Shown in pieces: positions 22,861-31,998 of a stretch of 64,000 bases of DNA. Each line of letters starts with the position of its first letter. Within the stretch, counting starts at the first letter, position 1. The notes beneath the pieces are model-generated. The model saw nothing but the letters and a program-made list of their open reading frames with translations, ran no database searches and was not told the origin of the DNA. Position numbers and translations under genes: made by a program. This DNA comes from Kiritimatiellia bacterium (lineage in GTDB: Bacteria > Verrucomicrobiota > Kiritimatiellia > RFP12 > UBA1067). The stretch is from contig JAFSMR010000063.1 in the NCBI GenBank assembly GCA_017447805.1, positions 25,674-89,673 of the forward strand, given 5' to 3'.

Positions 22861-24006
22861 TTATTTCATGTTATCGTAGTGGCGGGCGATGGCTTCATAG
22901 CCCTGAATCATCGCCTCTGGCAATTTGCCATAGAGCTTGTAGTAATCGCAAACCACGGGCAAGCAGCGCGTCTTCCATTTCGCGACTGTATTCAGCGCGA
23001 TAGACGAAAGCTGGTGATGCGCGAAAGGATTTGCGAATCGTTCGAGGACGCTCTCGGCATATTCCTTCTTCTCTTCATCAGGCAAAGCGACAGTCGGGAA
23101 GATTTCCTCGAAGACTACTTTGCGCACGAACTTATTGAAATCGGGATCTTCAATGCACTGGGCGACTTCCGTGAAGCCCTTCTCGAGACCAAGATATACG
23201 AGCGTCGTGTGGGTTGCATTGAGGAAGCGAACTTTGCGCGTCCTGTAAGGCTGCATATCGGGCGTATAAACGACATTGACGCCTGCCTTCTGGAGCGGAA
23301 GTTCAGCTTCAAGGTCGAAACCAACCGGCGTTTCGATAACGAAGAAATGGAATGGTTCGCCGCATACAAGGACATCATCCTTTTCGCCAAGCTGTTTCGC
23401 GTAGCGCTCGGCAGATTCAGGATCAGGACGCCCCGCGACGATTCTATCGACGAGAGTCGAGCAAAATACGCATTCTTTTTCTACATACTCCGCGAGCTCG
23501 GCATCGTTCCAATCAGCCGCGTACGCGAGAACGCACTTCTTGAGGTTGCCGCCATTATGCTCGATTAGTTCGCAAGGAATGAACACGAGACCCGGGAGCC
23601 CCGCCGCTTTACGCGCCTTGAGGAATTTCGCGACTTTCGAAGGGAATGTTACTTGATCTTTTACATACTGTATTCCAGCTTCGGTCGTATTGGAAAATAC
23701 AAATCTAAGTGAAGGAATCTTGGCATATTCATCAAGATTCTGCCACATATCTACACCCTTGACGCAGGTGATTTCTTCAATTTCTTCAACAGTCTTGCCG
23801 CCGATGATACCACGCAGACAGGTATGATACTTTCCGCCGCGATCATTGAGGATTTTCGCAGGAACGCAAAGTTCATCGCCAATCGGCTGGATAATCTGCA
23901 CTGCGCCATCGAAACCGGCTTTATCATTCATCTTCTGGACCATCCAGTCGATGAAACACCTTAAGAAGTTGCCTTCTCCGAATTGTAGAATCTTAATATC
24001 GCTCAT
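22861..24006 (-). CDS. uxaB: Tagaturonate reductase
   Basis: A 381-aa member of the mannitol-dehydrogenase superfamily: KILQFGEGNFLRCFIDWMV (NAD-binding start), FVFSNTTEAGI, FIPCELIEHNG, and the catalytic KVRFLNATHTTLVYLG (Lys, Asn, His). It reduces tagaturonate to altronate with NADH. Pairing with uxaC points to the galacturonate branch; a fructuronate reductase role cannot be excluded from sequence. Start ATG 24006 follows GGAAAGGAAA. First gene of the operon. Confidence 0.9.
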   Translation of the reverse strand: MSDIKILQFGEGNFLRCFIDWMVQKMNDKAGFDGAVQIIQPIGDELCVPAKILNDRGGKYHTCLRGIIGGKTVEEIEEITCVKGVDMWQNLDEYAKIPSLRFVFSNTTEAGIQYVKDQVTFPSKVAKFLKARKAAGLPGLVFIPCELIEHNGGNLKKCVLAYAADWNDAELAEYVEKECVFCSTLVDRIVAGRPDPESAERYAKQLGEKDDVLVCGEPFHFFVIETPVGFDLEAELPLQKAGVNVVYTPDMQPYRTRKVRFLNATHTTLVYLGLEKGFTEVAQCIEDPDFNKFVRKVVFEEIFPTVALPDEEKKEYAESVLERFANPFAHHQLSSIALNTVAKWKTRCLPVVCDYYKLYGKLPEAMIQGYEAIARHYDNMK

Positions 24007-24046
24007 TTTGGTTTTTTCCTTTCCTTTGTCCCGTAGGATGGCACAT

Positions 24047-24091
24047 ATTATAGCAAATTTTATAAAACAATTCACTACACCATGGTGTAGT
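24047..24091 (-). promoter_or_regulatory. uxaB-uxaC promoter with 18-bp palindromic operator
   Basis: Perfect -10 TATAAT (24052-24047) extended by TTTGC. The perfect palindrome ACTACACCATGGTGTAGT (24074-24091) reaches the position expected for the -35. Such symmetry is typical of GntR- or LacI-type sugar regulators; the centre CACCATGGTG is compatible with a hexuronate regulator but differs from the E. coli ExuR/UxuR site. No regulator gene is adjacent. Confidence 0.75.
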
Positions 24092-24117
24092 AAATCGATT
24101 TTTTGCGCTTCGCCGCC

Positions 24118-24208
24118 CCGTTTCCAGCTTTTCCAGATACTCTAGAAATTCCAGGTTTTCTAGAATCCCTAGAAAACCTAGAACTAGCGACTAACGACTA
24201 GCGACTAA
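24118..24208. repeat. Low-complexity word array (CTAGAA / CTAGCGACTAA)
   Basis: The words TCTAGAA, CTAGAAAACC and CTAGCGACTAACGA repeat irregularly just after the stop of the HEAT-like gene. CTAGAA-rich sequence of the same kind occurs at 53862-53912. Confidence 0.6.
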
Positions 24209-25096
24209 CTACTCGTCAATCTCCACAGACGGGATGTAATTTTCTTGCAGCCACGCGTCGGCGCTTGCCTTGCCGCTCCACTCTTCGCCAGTAATAGTTT
24301 CGTAGCTTTCTTTTGCGTATGGCGTCGCCGAAGAATTAGACTCTATTATATCGGAAATCACCGAAATCGCCGCTTGTTCATCTATTCCGATAAGCTCGTT
24401 CGCGATATTTTCGAGCATATCCTTATCTGACAACGCCTTGAGCGCAAGCTCTATTACACTTGCCTTTTCGCTATCGTTCTCGATTTCCTGAAGCGCGCTC
24501 AACCATTCTTCGCCCGCGAGCTCCGCGATTTCACTATCGGAATCGGAAAGGAAAGCCGTCATTTCAGCTAGACTGCTCGAGCCGGATGTCCCAAGCGCGC
24601 GAATTGTCTTTTCCTTTAGTTCCTTGTTCTTTGAAGAAGCGATTTGCGAAGAAAGCTTGCGAAGGGTTGCGAAGTCGTCGGCATCGGCGGCTTTATCGAT
24701 GGCAGCAAGAAGTTTTTGTTCTTCTTGAGGATATGCAACGCCTTCTTCATCGCGATAGACACCATCGTCATTGGGCTCTGCGCCCATTTTACCCGTTACT
24801 CCAGAGCCGATTACAATCTTGGGTTTTTCTTCGCTCGTTACCTCATCCTCTTCGACCAAAGCGGTTTCTTTTACTTCTGCCGGCGTAGTTTTTATTTCTT
24901 CTGCAATAAGATTTGCTTCACCTGCGAGCGTCTTGCCTGCATCTTTTCCGGCTTTCGGCGTTTCGGCTTCGGCCTTAGGCAATTCTTGCTTCTCGCCCTT
25001 CTCGAGGAATCTATTCAGGTAACCGGCCTTCCAAGCGTAATAAGCGCCGGCGGCAAGCGCGCCTACAACCAACAGAAAGATTATGATTTTTTTCAT
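24209..25096 (-). CDS. Membrane-anchored HEAT-like repeat protein
   Basis: A 295-aa protein. Residues 4-22 form an N-terminal anchor (IIIFLLVVGALAAGAYYAW); residues 30-125 are Pro/Glu/Lys-rich and probably unstructured; residues 126-285 hold alpha-helical repeats (TLRKLSSQIASS..., MTAFLSDSDSEIAELAGEEWLSAL...) that resemble HEAT repeats. It is probably a periplasm- or surface-facing scaffold attached to the inner membrane. I do not recognise a specific family. It lies just downstream of an SGNH esterase gene in the same direction. Confidence 0.65.
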   Translation of the reverse strand: MKKIIIFLLVVGALAAGAYYAWKAGYLNRFLEKGEKQELPKAEAETPKAGKDAGKTLAGEANLIAEEIKTTPAEVKETALVEEDEVTSEEKPKIVIGSGVTGKMGAEPNDDGVYRDEEGVAYPQEEQKLLAAIDKAADADDFATLRKLSSQIASSKNKELKEKTIRALGTSGSSSLAEMTAFLSDSDSEIAELAGEEWLSALQEIENDSEKASVIELALKALSDKDMLENIANELIGIDEQAAISVISDIIESNSSATPYAKESYETITGEEWSGKASADAWLQENYIPSVEIDE

Positions 25097-25101
25097 TGCT
25101 C

Positions 25102-25914
25102 TTATTCCTTCTTCTTTTCGTTAGACATTATCTTCTTAAGCTCCCTCGCCCAAATGCGATAACCCTCGGCATTCGGATGAATGCCATCGTTAAAGAGTTC
25201 TTCTCTGACGCGGCCGGATTCATCTTGAAATCGAGAATCGAGATTAAGCAATATTATCTGATCATCGCCTTCGGCGATTTTCTCGATATAGGGATTCGCG
25301 CCTCTCACGCGGGCAATGATTTCTTCGGTGACTTTCGGCGGATGGATATCAGAGCGCGGCAGAATAGTCATTAGGATGATTTTCGATTCAGGATGCTTAT
25401 CTTTAATCGTCTTGACGAGCGCGGCTACGCCGCCGCCAATTTCTTCCGAACTGTTTTGCCGGTTGTTCGTGCCGATCAGCACGCAGAAGAAATCGGCTTT
25501 ATAGCCATTCAACTCGCCGTTTGCAAGACGCCAATGCGCCGTTTCCACCCTGTCGCCGCCAAACCCGCAATTCAAAACTTTGAGACCGGCGAATTCTTCA
25601 TCAAACACCGCTTGCCCGTAGATATGGCGCTTTTCTTTTACTCTATTCCAGTTATGGGTAATCGAATCGCCCACGAGGACGAGATCGTAGTGGTGAGATT
25701 CATTGCGCTTTATCTTGCCGAGGCATGAATCATGTCGCCGCAAATAGCCGCCTGTATGAGAATCGTTGCGCTTTACGGGTATATCGATTCTGCCTTTTAC
25801 ATAGTCGTCTGCGTGCCCATCGTTGACTGCGATTTCACCGGAACGCGCCGCGCCAATCGTCAATATCGATATGGCGAGCGCGAGTATCATCTTAATATTC
25901 ATACAGTTCTTCAT
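25102..25914 (-). CDS. Exported SGNH/GDSL hydrolase
   Basis: A 270-aa lipase/esterase-like protein: signal peptide (MILALAISILTIGAARSG), a segment with three short repeats (RNDSH, RHDSC, RNESH), then the SGNH core resembling platelet-activating-factor acetylhydrolase: VLVGDSITHNW (block I Ser), GFGGDRVE (Gly), LIGTNNRQN (Asn) and FNDGIHPNAEGY (Asp/His). It is a likely carbohydrate or lipid O-deacetylase. Start ATG 25914 is preferred because it begins the signal peptide. It overlaps no neighbour but follows epmA closely. Confidence 0.85.
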   Translation of the reverse strand: MKNCMNIKMILALAISILTIGAARSGEIAVNDGHADDYVKGRIDIPVKRNDSHTGGYLRRHDSCLGKIKRNESHHYDLVLVGDSITHNWNRVKEKRHIYGQAVFDEEFAGLKVLNCGFGGDRVETAHWRLANGELNGYKADFFCVLIGTNNRQNSSEEIGGGVAALVKTIKDKHPESKIILMTILPRSDIHPPKVTEEIIARVRGANPYIEKIAEGDDQIILLNLDSRFQDESGRVREELFNDGIHPNAEGYRIWARELKKIMSNEKKKE

Positions 25915-25973
25915 ATTCCTAGTTCCAAGTTTTCGCCTTAAATTATAGCATTTTTTGCAGTTTAGGTCTACGA

Positions 25974-26834
25974 TCAATCCATTACTCTTGCCTGCGAAAT
26001 TTCCGCTAAACCGCCTAAGACCATAATAAGACGGTCGATTCCTACTGCAATTCCGGCGGCAGATTCGATTTTTGCGATTTCAGTAAGGAAGTTGGAATCG
26101 ATAGGATACGGCGATTCGTCAAGCGCCTTGCGTTCTTTGCGCGCTTCTTCGAAGCGACGCGCTTGTTCGGCCGAATCGCATAGCTCGGTGAAACAGTTGG
26201 CCAATTCCAGTCCTCGCCAATAAAATTCCCACCTCTCGGCGACATCGCCCGAAATCTTCGCGAGGCTCGCGCAAGGCGTAGGATAATCGACGAGAAAAAC
26301 TCCTTCATGCCTCTTGAGCTCGGGTTCGATGATGGTCGCCATATCATAATCGAATTTATCTCGATTCCACTCGCCTTCCCATGGATCCCACGAAGCGAAT
26401 TCTCTATAAGCGCGCCGGACGGAAATTTCCTCGATTTTGCATTGCTCTTTTTTGGCGCGCGAAGAAAAATTTTCCATTAGAGCAAGAAACATCCGGCGAA
26501 AATCTTCCTTTATGTCAAGATATGTCGCCTGACTCCTATACCATTCGAGCATCGTAAATTCGCTGTTATGCCTGGAGCCGATTTCTCCATCTCTGAAGCA
26601 TGGGCCGATTTGATAGATTTTATCTAGCCCTGCTGCGAGGAGTTTTTTCATTTGCAATTCCGGCGAAGCGCGCAAAAAACCGCCTGTGGAGACTGGCGGA
26701 CAATCTATGTTGGGTTCCGGCGCGGGCGCTTTTATGCGAACAGGCGTTTCGACCTCGAGAAAACCCATCTCGTCGAAAAATCGGCGAATTTCCTTTATCG
26801 CTTGCGCGCGCAGTCGTATCGCCTCGAGTTTCAC
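25974..26834 (-). CDS. epmA: EF-P-(R)-beta-lysine ligase-like protein
   Basis: A 286-aa lysyl-tRNA-synthetase paralogue lacking the anticodon domain, the hallmark of EpmA (GenX/PoxA). Class II motifs: RRFFDEMGFLEVETPV (motif 1), FRDGEIGSRHNSEFTMLEWYR (motif 2), GIAVGIDRLIMVLGG (motif 3). EpmA attaches beta-lysine to a lysine of elongation factor P, helping ribosomes through proline runs. Neither efp nor the aminomutase epmB is in the window. It overlaps the methyltransferase gene by 4 bp. Confidence 0.92.
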   Translation of the reverse strand: MKLEAIRLRAQAIKEIRRFFDEMGFLEVETPVRIKAPAPEPNIDCPPVSTGGFLRASPELQMKKLLAAGLDKIYQIGPCFRDGEIGSRHNSEFTMLEWYRSQATYLDIKEDFRRMFLALMENFSSRAKKEQCKIEEISVRRAYREFASWDPWEGEWNRDKFDYDMATIIEPELKRHEGVFLVDYPTPCASLAKISGDVAERWEFYWRGLELANCFTELCDSAEQARRFEEARKERKALDESPYPIDSNFLTEIAKIESAAGIAVGIDRLIMVLGGLAEISQARVMD

Positions 26835-28090
26835 GTGTAGCGCTCGAGATATTTCGCGAGTTTCGCACCAAGCCTCGCTTCAAGCCACGGCTCGACTTCC
26901 CAAAAATCCCTTAACGCGAGATATTCGCCAACCGGACCCGTCTGCCCGGGCTTCACGCCATATTCCGCCTTAAGCATGATATTTCGCGCCGTCGCCTCGC
27001 TAGAGACGAATTCCATTACCTGAGTCTTGAAGCCGAGTATTCTCAAAATCATCGCGCGGAATGAATCAGTCAATATGTCGCAAAGCCTTTCGCGCAAAAT
27101 CGATTGCCGCAATAAGCCGCCGAAAGAAGCCGCCGCGCCGACTGATTTGCCGCTCATTTCGCCAAGGCGCTTCTGGAGTTCATGCTGACAGCATGGCGCC
27201 GAAAGAATGTATCTTGAGCGCCATTCCACGCCTTTGGCAATCGCTTCATCGGTAGCCGTATCGCAGGCATGAAGCGAAACGACCATTTCGACTTTTGGTG
27301 CAGACCCTTTTTCGCCGCCCAATGTTTCCGCCGGAGTAAAATCGGCTAAATCGGATTGGATAAAGACGACTTCATTTTCGACGTCAAGAGCCTTGGCCAT
27401 CTTCCTCGCGGCCTCGATTACATCCTGTCTTCTATCGACGCCATAGATTTTTACGTTATCTATTCCCCATACTCTCGTCAAATAAAAGTAAAGCCCTAGA
27501 GTAAGATATGCCTTGCCGCAACCGCAATCGACGATAGTAAAAACGCCGCTATCCGGCTTTTTGGGCTCAAGCTCGCCTACGACCTTGAGAAATTCATTCA
27601 CCTGATCGTATTTTCCGCGCATCGATGCGCGAATCTTGCCTTCGCCATCCGCAAACCCAACCACACGCAAATACGCCGCGCTATCGAATGAGTTAAGCGG
27701 CAGATTTTTCACTCTATCATGCGGTTTTACTTCAAACTCGCGGTTCATCGCTTTCGAACGCGATACGAGCACATGCGATTTCTTCGTAACTCTAATATGA
27801 AGGTCGCCTTCTTTCGTCATCAGATGAAGATCGCGCGCGCCCTTTTGCGCAATAATTTCCTCTAGCCCCCCGGCTATCTTTTCGCGGTCGAAATTCTTCA
27901 CCTGAACCTGGCCATCATTGACCATCTCGGCTTGATATTTCACTACCCCGCCTATCGATACGGGACGAAGCGAAATTCTGAATTGACCTCCCCCGCGCCG
28001 GCAGCTTTGCACGAGCTTCATGAAGGATGGCGAAAATACTTTCGCCCTGATTTCTTCCTGAAGTGCTTCCTCGAGTTCGTAGCGTTCCAT
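26831..28090 (-). CDS. SAM-dependent methyltransferase (Methyltransf_32 type)
   Basis: A 419-aa protein. Residues 1-150 have no family I know; residues 175-350 form a Rossmann methyltransferase with TIVDCGCGKAYLTLGLYFYL (SAM loop), KIYGVDRRQDVIE, VVSLHACDTATDEAIAKGV and ILSAPCCQHEL. The HACDTATD and PCC(Q/Y)H motifs are those of the METTL25/RRNAD1/GSTCD-like group. The substrate is unknown, possibly RNA. It lies between yidC and epmA, both tied to protein synthesis and export. Confidence 0.85.
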   Translation of the reverse strand: MERYELEEALQEEIRAKVFSPSFMKLVQSCRRGGGQFRISLRPVSIGGVVKYQAEMVNDGQVQVKNFDREKIAGGLEEIIAQKGARDLHLMTKEGDLHIRVTKKSHVLVSRSKAMNREFEVKPHDRVKNLPLNSFDSAAYLRVVGFADGEGKIRASMRGKYDQVNEFLKVVGELEPKKPDSGVFTIVDCGCGKAYLTLGLYFYLTRVWGIDNVKIYGVDRRQDVIEAARKMAKALDVENEVVFIQSDLADFTPAETLGGEKGSAPKVEMVVSLHACDTATDEAIAKGVEWRSRYILSAPCCQHELQKRLGEMSGKSVGAAASFGGLLRQSILRERLCDILTDSFRAMILRILGFKTQVMEFVSSEATARNIMLKAEYGVKPGQTGPVGEYLALRDFWEVEPWLEARLGAKLAKYLERYT

Positions 28091-28115
28091 GATTTAGATC
28101 GAAAAGAGTAATCGT

Positions 28116-29849
28116 TTAGTTGTGCCGGCGCATCTGGCGCGTAACTACAGGTTCGATAACCTCGGGCATCGCGGCCGCGCCGCCCTTCGCGCTATTGCGC
28201 TTAATCAGCCACATCTGCAATATCGAAATGAGCTGCGAAAGAGTCCAGTAAAGCGATAGCGCGCTTGCGAAATTATAGAACATCACGAGCATCATTACAG
28301 GCATGAAAATCACCATCATTTTCTTTTGCCTGTCGTCGCCCGTCGAAGGCGTCAAAGCCGACTGGAGTCCCATCGTGAGCGCCATCAAAATCGGCAGAAT
28401 ATTCAGTCCGCCGAACCAAGGGAACCAGCTCGCGAAGAGATGTTCCGGCTGCGAGAGATCGCTAATCCAGAGGAATGAAGCGTATCTCAATTCGACCGCC
28501 GAGCGAAGAACATTGAATAGCGCAATGAATACGGGAATTTGCACGAGCATCGGCAGGCAGGAACTTAACGGATTTACTTTGTGCTCGCGATACAACGCAA
28601 ATATTTCCTGCTGCATGCGCTGCGGATTATCCTTGAATTTCGTCTGAACCTCTTTCATCAGAGGCTGGATTTCCTGCATCTTCTTCATACCGACCGTGCT
28701 TTTGTGGGTAAGCGGCCAGAAGAGCACTCTAACGAGTATCGTAAGAAGAATAATCGCAATACCGTAATTCGGAATTATTTTATGGCAAATATTCAGCACC
28801 CACACAATCGGATAGCATACCCAGCGCCACATTCCGAAATCCATTACGTCCTTCATGCCTAAATCCCACAAAAGAGCCTGCTTTTTGGGTCCGAGGAAGA
28901 ATGTGGAAGAAATTGCGCCGTTTTCCGGAATCGTTATATTCGCCTTTGCCGTCACTTCTTCAGGAACGTATTCCGCCTTATCCTCTCTTCTGATTTCAGC
29001 CGAAAATCCGCTATTGTCGGCGCTTGTTTCCACGAGAGCCGTAACGAAGAATTGGTTTTTCAAGGCTACCCACTTTTGCGCGCCGCGAACTTGCTCGCGG
29101 CTGACGATATCGTAGCCTTGCGCATTTTTGGCGCTCGCGCAGCTGCAACCGCCGGAGGAAACTGAAAGGTATGGCTTGAGCGGCGAATCGTCGTCGTTGT
29201 GGTGTATAACTTTGCCGCCGGCTTTTTCCATGCTCCAGCTATCAATGCTCGGCAAATCGCCGAGCGCCTCGCCTTTACGCATGGAACCGAGCGAAAATTT
29301 CGCCTCTTTCCCGGCCAAAGTCGGCATGGTATCTTCGAATACGAGATTGTAGTTGTCGCGCAACGATATTTTTCTTACTGCTTTTTCGTTTTTGAAAACT
29401 ACTTCGTTCTCGCTCGCCGAGACGATTTCGAAAACTTCATTTGCGGCTATTGCGCCAGGCGATGAAATCGCTCCCAGGGGAGAGGCTGAAAAATCGAATT
29501 CCACCGGCGGATTGTTCTCGCCGGCTTCGCCGATATTGCGATTGTATTTTTTGAGTACGGCCTTTGTAACTACGCCGCCGTGGGAAGAAAGAGTAAGTTT
29601 TAGTTCTTCATTTTCGAGCGTGCGATATTCCGCCGGAACGCTTGGAATATAATCTGGCGCAACGCTGGCCGAAGGCGATTGCTGTGGAGCGGTATTTTGC
29701 ACGCTGGGCGCAGCGGGCGCTTTGGCGACTTCCTGCGCCGTCTCGACCTCGGCAGCCTCTTCAGCAGGCTGTTCGTTTTTGGAACTAAACAAATACCACA
29801 CCAGCACCAAGCCCAATATTAGAGAAATAATTTTTTCCGATTTGTTCAT
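28116..29849 (-). CDS. yidC: Membrane protein insertase YidC
   Basis: A 577-aa Oxa1/YidC insertase of Gram-negative type: N-terminal transmembrane helix (IISLILGLVLVWYLF), Pro/Ala/Glu linker, periplasmic beta-domain (about 75-330), then the conserved five-helix core with NYGIAIILLTILVRVLFWPLT, the groove region MQEIQPLMKEVQTKFKDNPQRMQQE and SSCLPMLVQIPVFIALFNVL. It inserts and folds inner-membrane proteins, alone or with SecYEG. It follows yidD, rnpA and rpmH in the usual order. Confidence 0.97.
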   Translation of the reverse strand: MNKSEKIISLILGLVLVWYLFSSKNEQPAEEAAEVETAQEVAKAPAAPSVQNTAPQQSPSASVAPDYIPSVPAEYRTLENEELKLTLSSHGGVVTKAVLKKYNRNIGEAGENNPPVEFDFSASPLGAISSPGAIAANEVFEIVSASENEVVFKNEKAVRKISLRDNYNLVFEDTMPTLAGKEAKFSLGSMRKGEALGDLPSIDSWSMEKAGGKVIHHNDDDSPLKPYLSVSSGGCSCASAKNAQGYDIVSREQVRGAQKWVALKNQFFVTALVETSADNSGFSAEIRREDKAEYVPEEVTAKANITIPENGAISSTFFLGPKKQALLWDLGMKDVMDFGMWRWVCYPIVWVLNICHKIIPNYGIAIILLTILVRVLFWPLTHKSTVGMKKMQEIQPLMKEVQTKFKDNPQRMQQEIFALYREHKVNPLSSCLPMLVQIPVFIALFNVLRSAVELRYASFLWISDLSQPEHLFASWFPWFGGLNILPILMALTMGLQSALTPSTGDDRQKKMMVIFMPVMMLVMFYNFASALSLYWTLSQLISILQMWLIKRNSAKGGAAAMPEVIEPVVTRQMRRHN

Positions 29850-29876
29850 TTTATCGATTCCTGATTTTTCTTGTTG

Positions 29877-30128
29877 TTAAATACTCTTTATCGCAAGCGT
29901 ATGCTTCCAGCAGCCTTTTTCCGGAACGGGGTCGTAGCCATGCGCGCCAAACGGGTGGCAGCGAAGAATCCTCCAAAGTCCCAAAACAACCCCTTTTAGC
30001 GAACCGTGAATCTTAATCGCCTCGATCATATAATTCGAGCAGCTCGGTTCAAACCGACAGCACCTGCCCATCAAGGGACTAAGCGCCGCTTGATATGCTT
30101 TTACCATCAATATTAAAAGCTTGCCCAT
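29877..30128 (-). CDS. yidD: Membrane protein insertion factor YidD
   Basis: An 83-aa YidD protein with the standard [27 protein letters not shown] and [20 protein letters not shown] motifs, including the conserved Cys residues and an amphipathic N-terminal helix. It helps YidC-dependent insertion. It lies between rnpA and yidC (gaps of 22 and 27 bp). Confidence 0.96.
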   Translation of the reverse strand: MGKLLILMVKAYQAALSPLMGRCCRFEPSCSNYMIEAIKIHGSLKGVVLGLWRILRCHPFGAHGYDPVPEKGCWKHTLAIKSI

Positions 30129-30150
30129 TTGTTTTTGCTTGCTGGGGGGA

Positions 30151-30480
30151 TTATTTCAACTTCGCCAATTTCTGAAGTTCTTTCATAACATCGCTACAGC
30201 TCTTGCCGGCGATTTGGCCGCGCGCGATAAGCACCCATTGGCCGCCTTGCGCAAAACATCCATCCTTTACCAGCAGTCTGAAAGCTTCTCTCATTAAACG
30301 CTTAGCGCGATTTCTATCGACTGCATCATGAAAGCTCTTCTTTGAAACGACAACGCCAGCCATAGGCTGAGCGTTGCTTCCAGGCGTCTCAAGCCGCCAT
30401 GCGACTAGGAGACGCCCTTTGAAGGAGCGTCCCCGGTCGAAGACAAATTTGTACTTCGCGCCGGGGAGCCGAGTCGTCAT
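30151..30480 (-). CDS. rnpA: Ribonuclease P protein component
   Basis: A 109-aa basic protein with the RnpA signature: [43 protein letters not shown]. It supports the RNase P RNA in maturing tRNA 5' ends. Its ATG overlaps the rpmH stop by 3 bp (ATGA), so the two are translationally coupled. The rnpB RNA gene is not in this window as far as I can tell. Confidence 0.95.
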   Translation of the reverse strand: MTTRLPGAKYKFVFDRGRSFKGRLLVAWRLETPGSNAQPMAGVVVSKKSFHDAVDRNRAKRLMREAFRLLVKDGCFAQGGQWVLIARGQIAGKSCSDVMKELQKLAKLK

Positions 30481-30614
30481 ACCTGAGTCAAGCGCTTGCG
30501 CCCTTTAGCGCGGCGGCGTGCCAATACCTTACGGCCGCCTTTCGTAGCCTTGCGTGCACGATAACCAATCTTCCTTTTCCTCTTGATCTTCGAGGGCTGC
30601 CATGTCATTTTCAT
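30477..30614 (-). CDS. rpmH: 50S ribosomal protein L34
   Basis: A 45-aa protein too short for most gene searches: [18 protein letters not shown], then [20 protein letters not shown] and RKRLTQV, a full match to L34. AAGGAA stands before ATG 30614. The usual rpmH-rnpA-yidD-yidC order is kept; dnaA, often upstream in other bacteria, is replaced by a VOC-family gene. Confidence 0.95.
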   Translation of the reverse strand: MKMTWQPSKIKRKRKIGYRARKATKGGRKVLARRRAKGRKRLTQV

Positions 30615-30659
30615 TTTTGAATCGTTCCTTTCGACTTAAAATTTTGTTTTCCCGCCTAC

Positions 30660-31043
30660 TCAACCTTCTTTAGGAAGGAAGATAGTGTTTGCACGACGGC
30701 AAAGCTGAATCGCGACTCCCCACGGATCGCGCAAAATCGCCATGTGGAACGCGGGATTTTCAAGCTTGAGCTGCTCAAGCGTTGCGCCAGCCGCGACGAG
30801 ACGATCGACATCCGCCTTCACATCATCCGATACGAATGCAACATGGAGGGTCATCGAATTCATCGCCTTGTAATCGGGCGCCGCAGAAGTTTCGCCGGTC
30901 CTGTAGACTTCCAAACCAGCCGTGCCGGATTCATCCATGATGAAACCAGGGTTGGTTGAAACTCTCATACCAAGATTCTTGCACCACCACGCCTTGAATG
31001 CCTCGGCGTCCGGTACATCAATCGCAAAATGTTCAAGCTTCAT
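30660..31043 (-). CDS. VOC-family (glyoxalase-like) protein
   Basis: A 127-aa single-domain vicinal-oxygen-chelate protein: LEHFAIDVPDAEAFKAWWCKNLGMRVS, MTLHVAFVSDDVKADVDRLVAAGA, LRDPWGVAIQLCRR. Metal ligands are likely His4 (LEHFAI), His in TLHVAF and a C-terminal residue. The substrate cannot be predicted; lyase, dioxygenase and resistance functions all occur in the fold. It lies between yebC and rpmH. Confidence 0.87.
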   Translation of the reverse strand: MKLEHFAIDVPDAEAFKAWWCKNLGMRVSTNPGFIMDESGTAGLEVYRTGETSAAPDYKAMNSMTLHVAFVSDDVKADVDRLVAAGATLEQLKLENPAFHMAILRDPWGVAIQLCRRANTIFLPKEG

Positions 31044-31087
31044 CTTCTTCTCTCCTTTAAAGAATAACCGAATCGACGAATTACCGC

Positions 31088-31855
31088 TTAGCCTTCCGCT
31101 TCTAGCGCGGCATCGACTTCGTCGGTCGTTTCCATGTTCGTGTAGACATCCTGAACATCCTCGAGGTCTTCGAGCATATCCGTGAACTTGTTGATCGCCT
31201 TGGCTACCGCTATGTCGCTGACTGGCGCCGTCATATTCGGGATAAGCGTGCGCTCGGCGGAATTTTCTTCATCTACCGTGATACCGGCCGCCTTGATTGC
31301 TTCAAGGACATTCGTGAAATCGCTGCACTGGCACTTCACCGTAAAGCCGCCATCTTCGACTACTACATCTTCCGCGCCCGCATCAAGTGCAACTTCCATT
31401 ACCTTATCTTCAGTAACGCCGTCTGCCGCCGGAATCATAATCTGGCCCATGCGGTCAAAGAGACGCGCCGCGCTGCCTTGCTTCGCGAGCTCAGTTCCGT
31501 TCTTCTTGAATACATTGCCGACTTCCGCCGCCGCACGATTCTTATTATCGGTCAAAACCGTGCAGACAATCGCGATTCCGCCCTTGATGCCTTCGTATAC
31601 TGCATCGACGAGCGCCGCAGACTCAAGCTCGCCAGTTCCCTTCTTGATCGCGCGCTCGATATTATCGTTAGGCATCTGCGCAGCTTTCGCCTTCGCGATA
31701 AGCGTTCTCAAGGTCGGGTTGTTATCAGGATTCCCGCCCTTCGCCTTTACGACAATCGTGATTTCCTTGCCGAGCTTGGAGAAGATTTTGCCCTTCTTCG
31801 CATCCGCCGCGCCCTTCGCGCGCTTAATTGTAGCCCAGTGGCTGTGTCCTGACAT
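31088..31855 (-). CDS. yebC: YebC/PmpR-family protein
   Basis: A 255-aa protein starting SGHSHWATIKRAKGAADAKKGKIFSKLGKEI, the family signature, with the middle ERAIKKGTGE and YEGIKGGIAIVCTVLTDNKNRAAAEV. Members act as transcription regulators and, in recent work on the family, as helpers of ribosomes at proline runs. Its presence near epmA is notable for that second role, although the two are not in one operon. Confidence 0.96.
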   Translation of the reverse strand: MSGHSHWATIKRAKGAADAKKGKIFSKLGKEITIVVKAKGGNPDNNPTLRTLIAKAKAAQMPNDNIERAIKKGTGELESAALVDAVYEGIKGGIAIVCTVLTDNKNRAAAEVGNVFKKNGTELAKQGSAARLFDRMGQIMIPAADGVTEDKVMEVALDAGAEDVVVEDGGFTVKCQCSDFTNVLEAIKAAGITVDEENSAERTLIPNMTAPVSDIAVAKAINKFTDMLEDLEDVQDVYTNMETTDEVDAALEAEG

Positions 31856-31889
31856 TTCTTTTTCCTTTCAACTTTTATATGTTAAATTC

Positions 31890-31998
31890 TCTGTTTCTTT
31901 CTTTCACCTGTCCCTGTCCCGTATCCCGTGTTCCCTGTTCCCCTTGCTCCTTCACCTTCACCTTGCGCCTTCACCTATATTCCCTGTCCCGTGAATCC
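31890..31998. repeat. Low-complexity word array left of infA
   Basis: Words CCTGTCCC, CCCGTATCCCGTG and CCTTCACCTTCACC repeat irregularly. Their reverse complements (ACGGGACACGGG, AGGTGAAGGTGAAC) occur at 32545-32645, on the other side of infA and the 42-bp array. Confidence 0.65.

Noticed and set aside
30477..30660. Replication origin near rpmH
   Set aside because: dnaA and dnaN are not adjacent and I see no cluster of DnaA boxes in the short gap.
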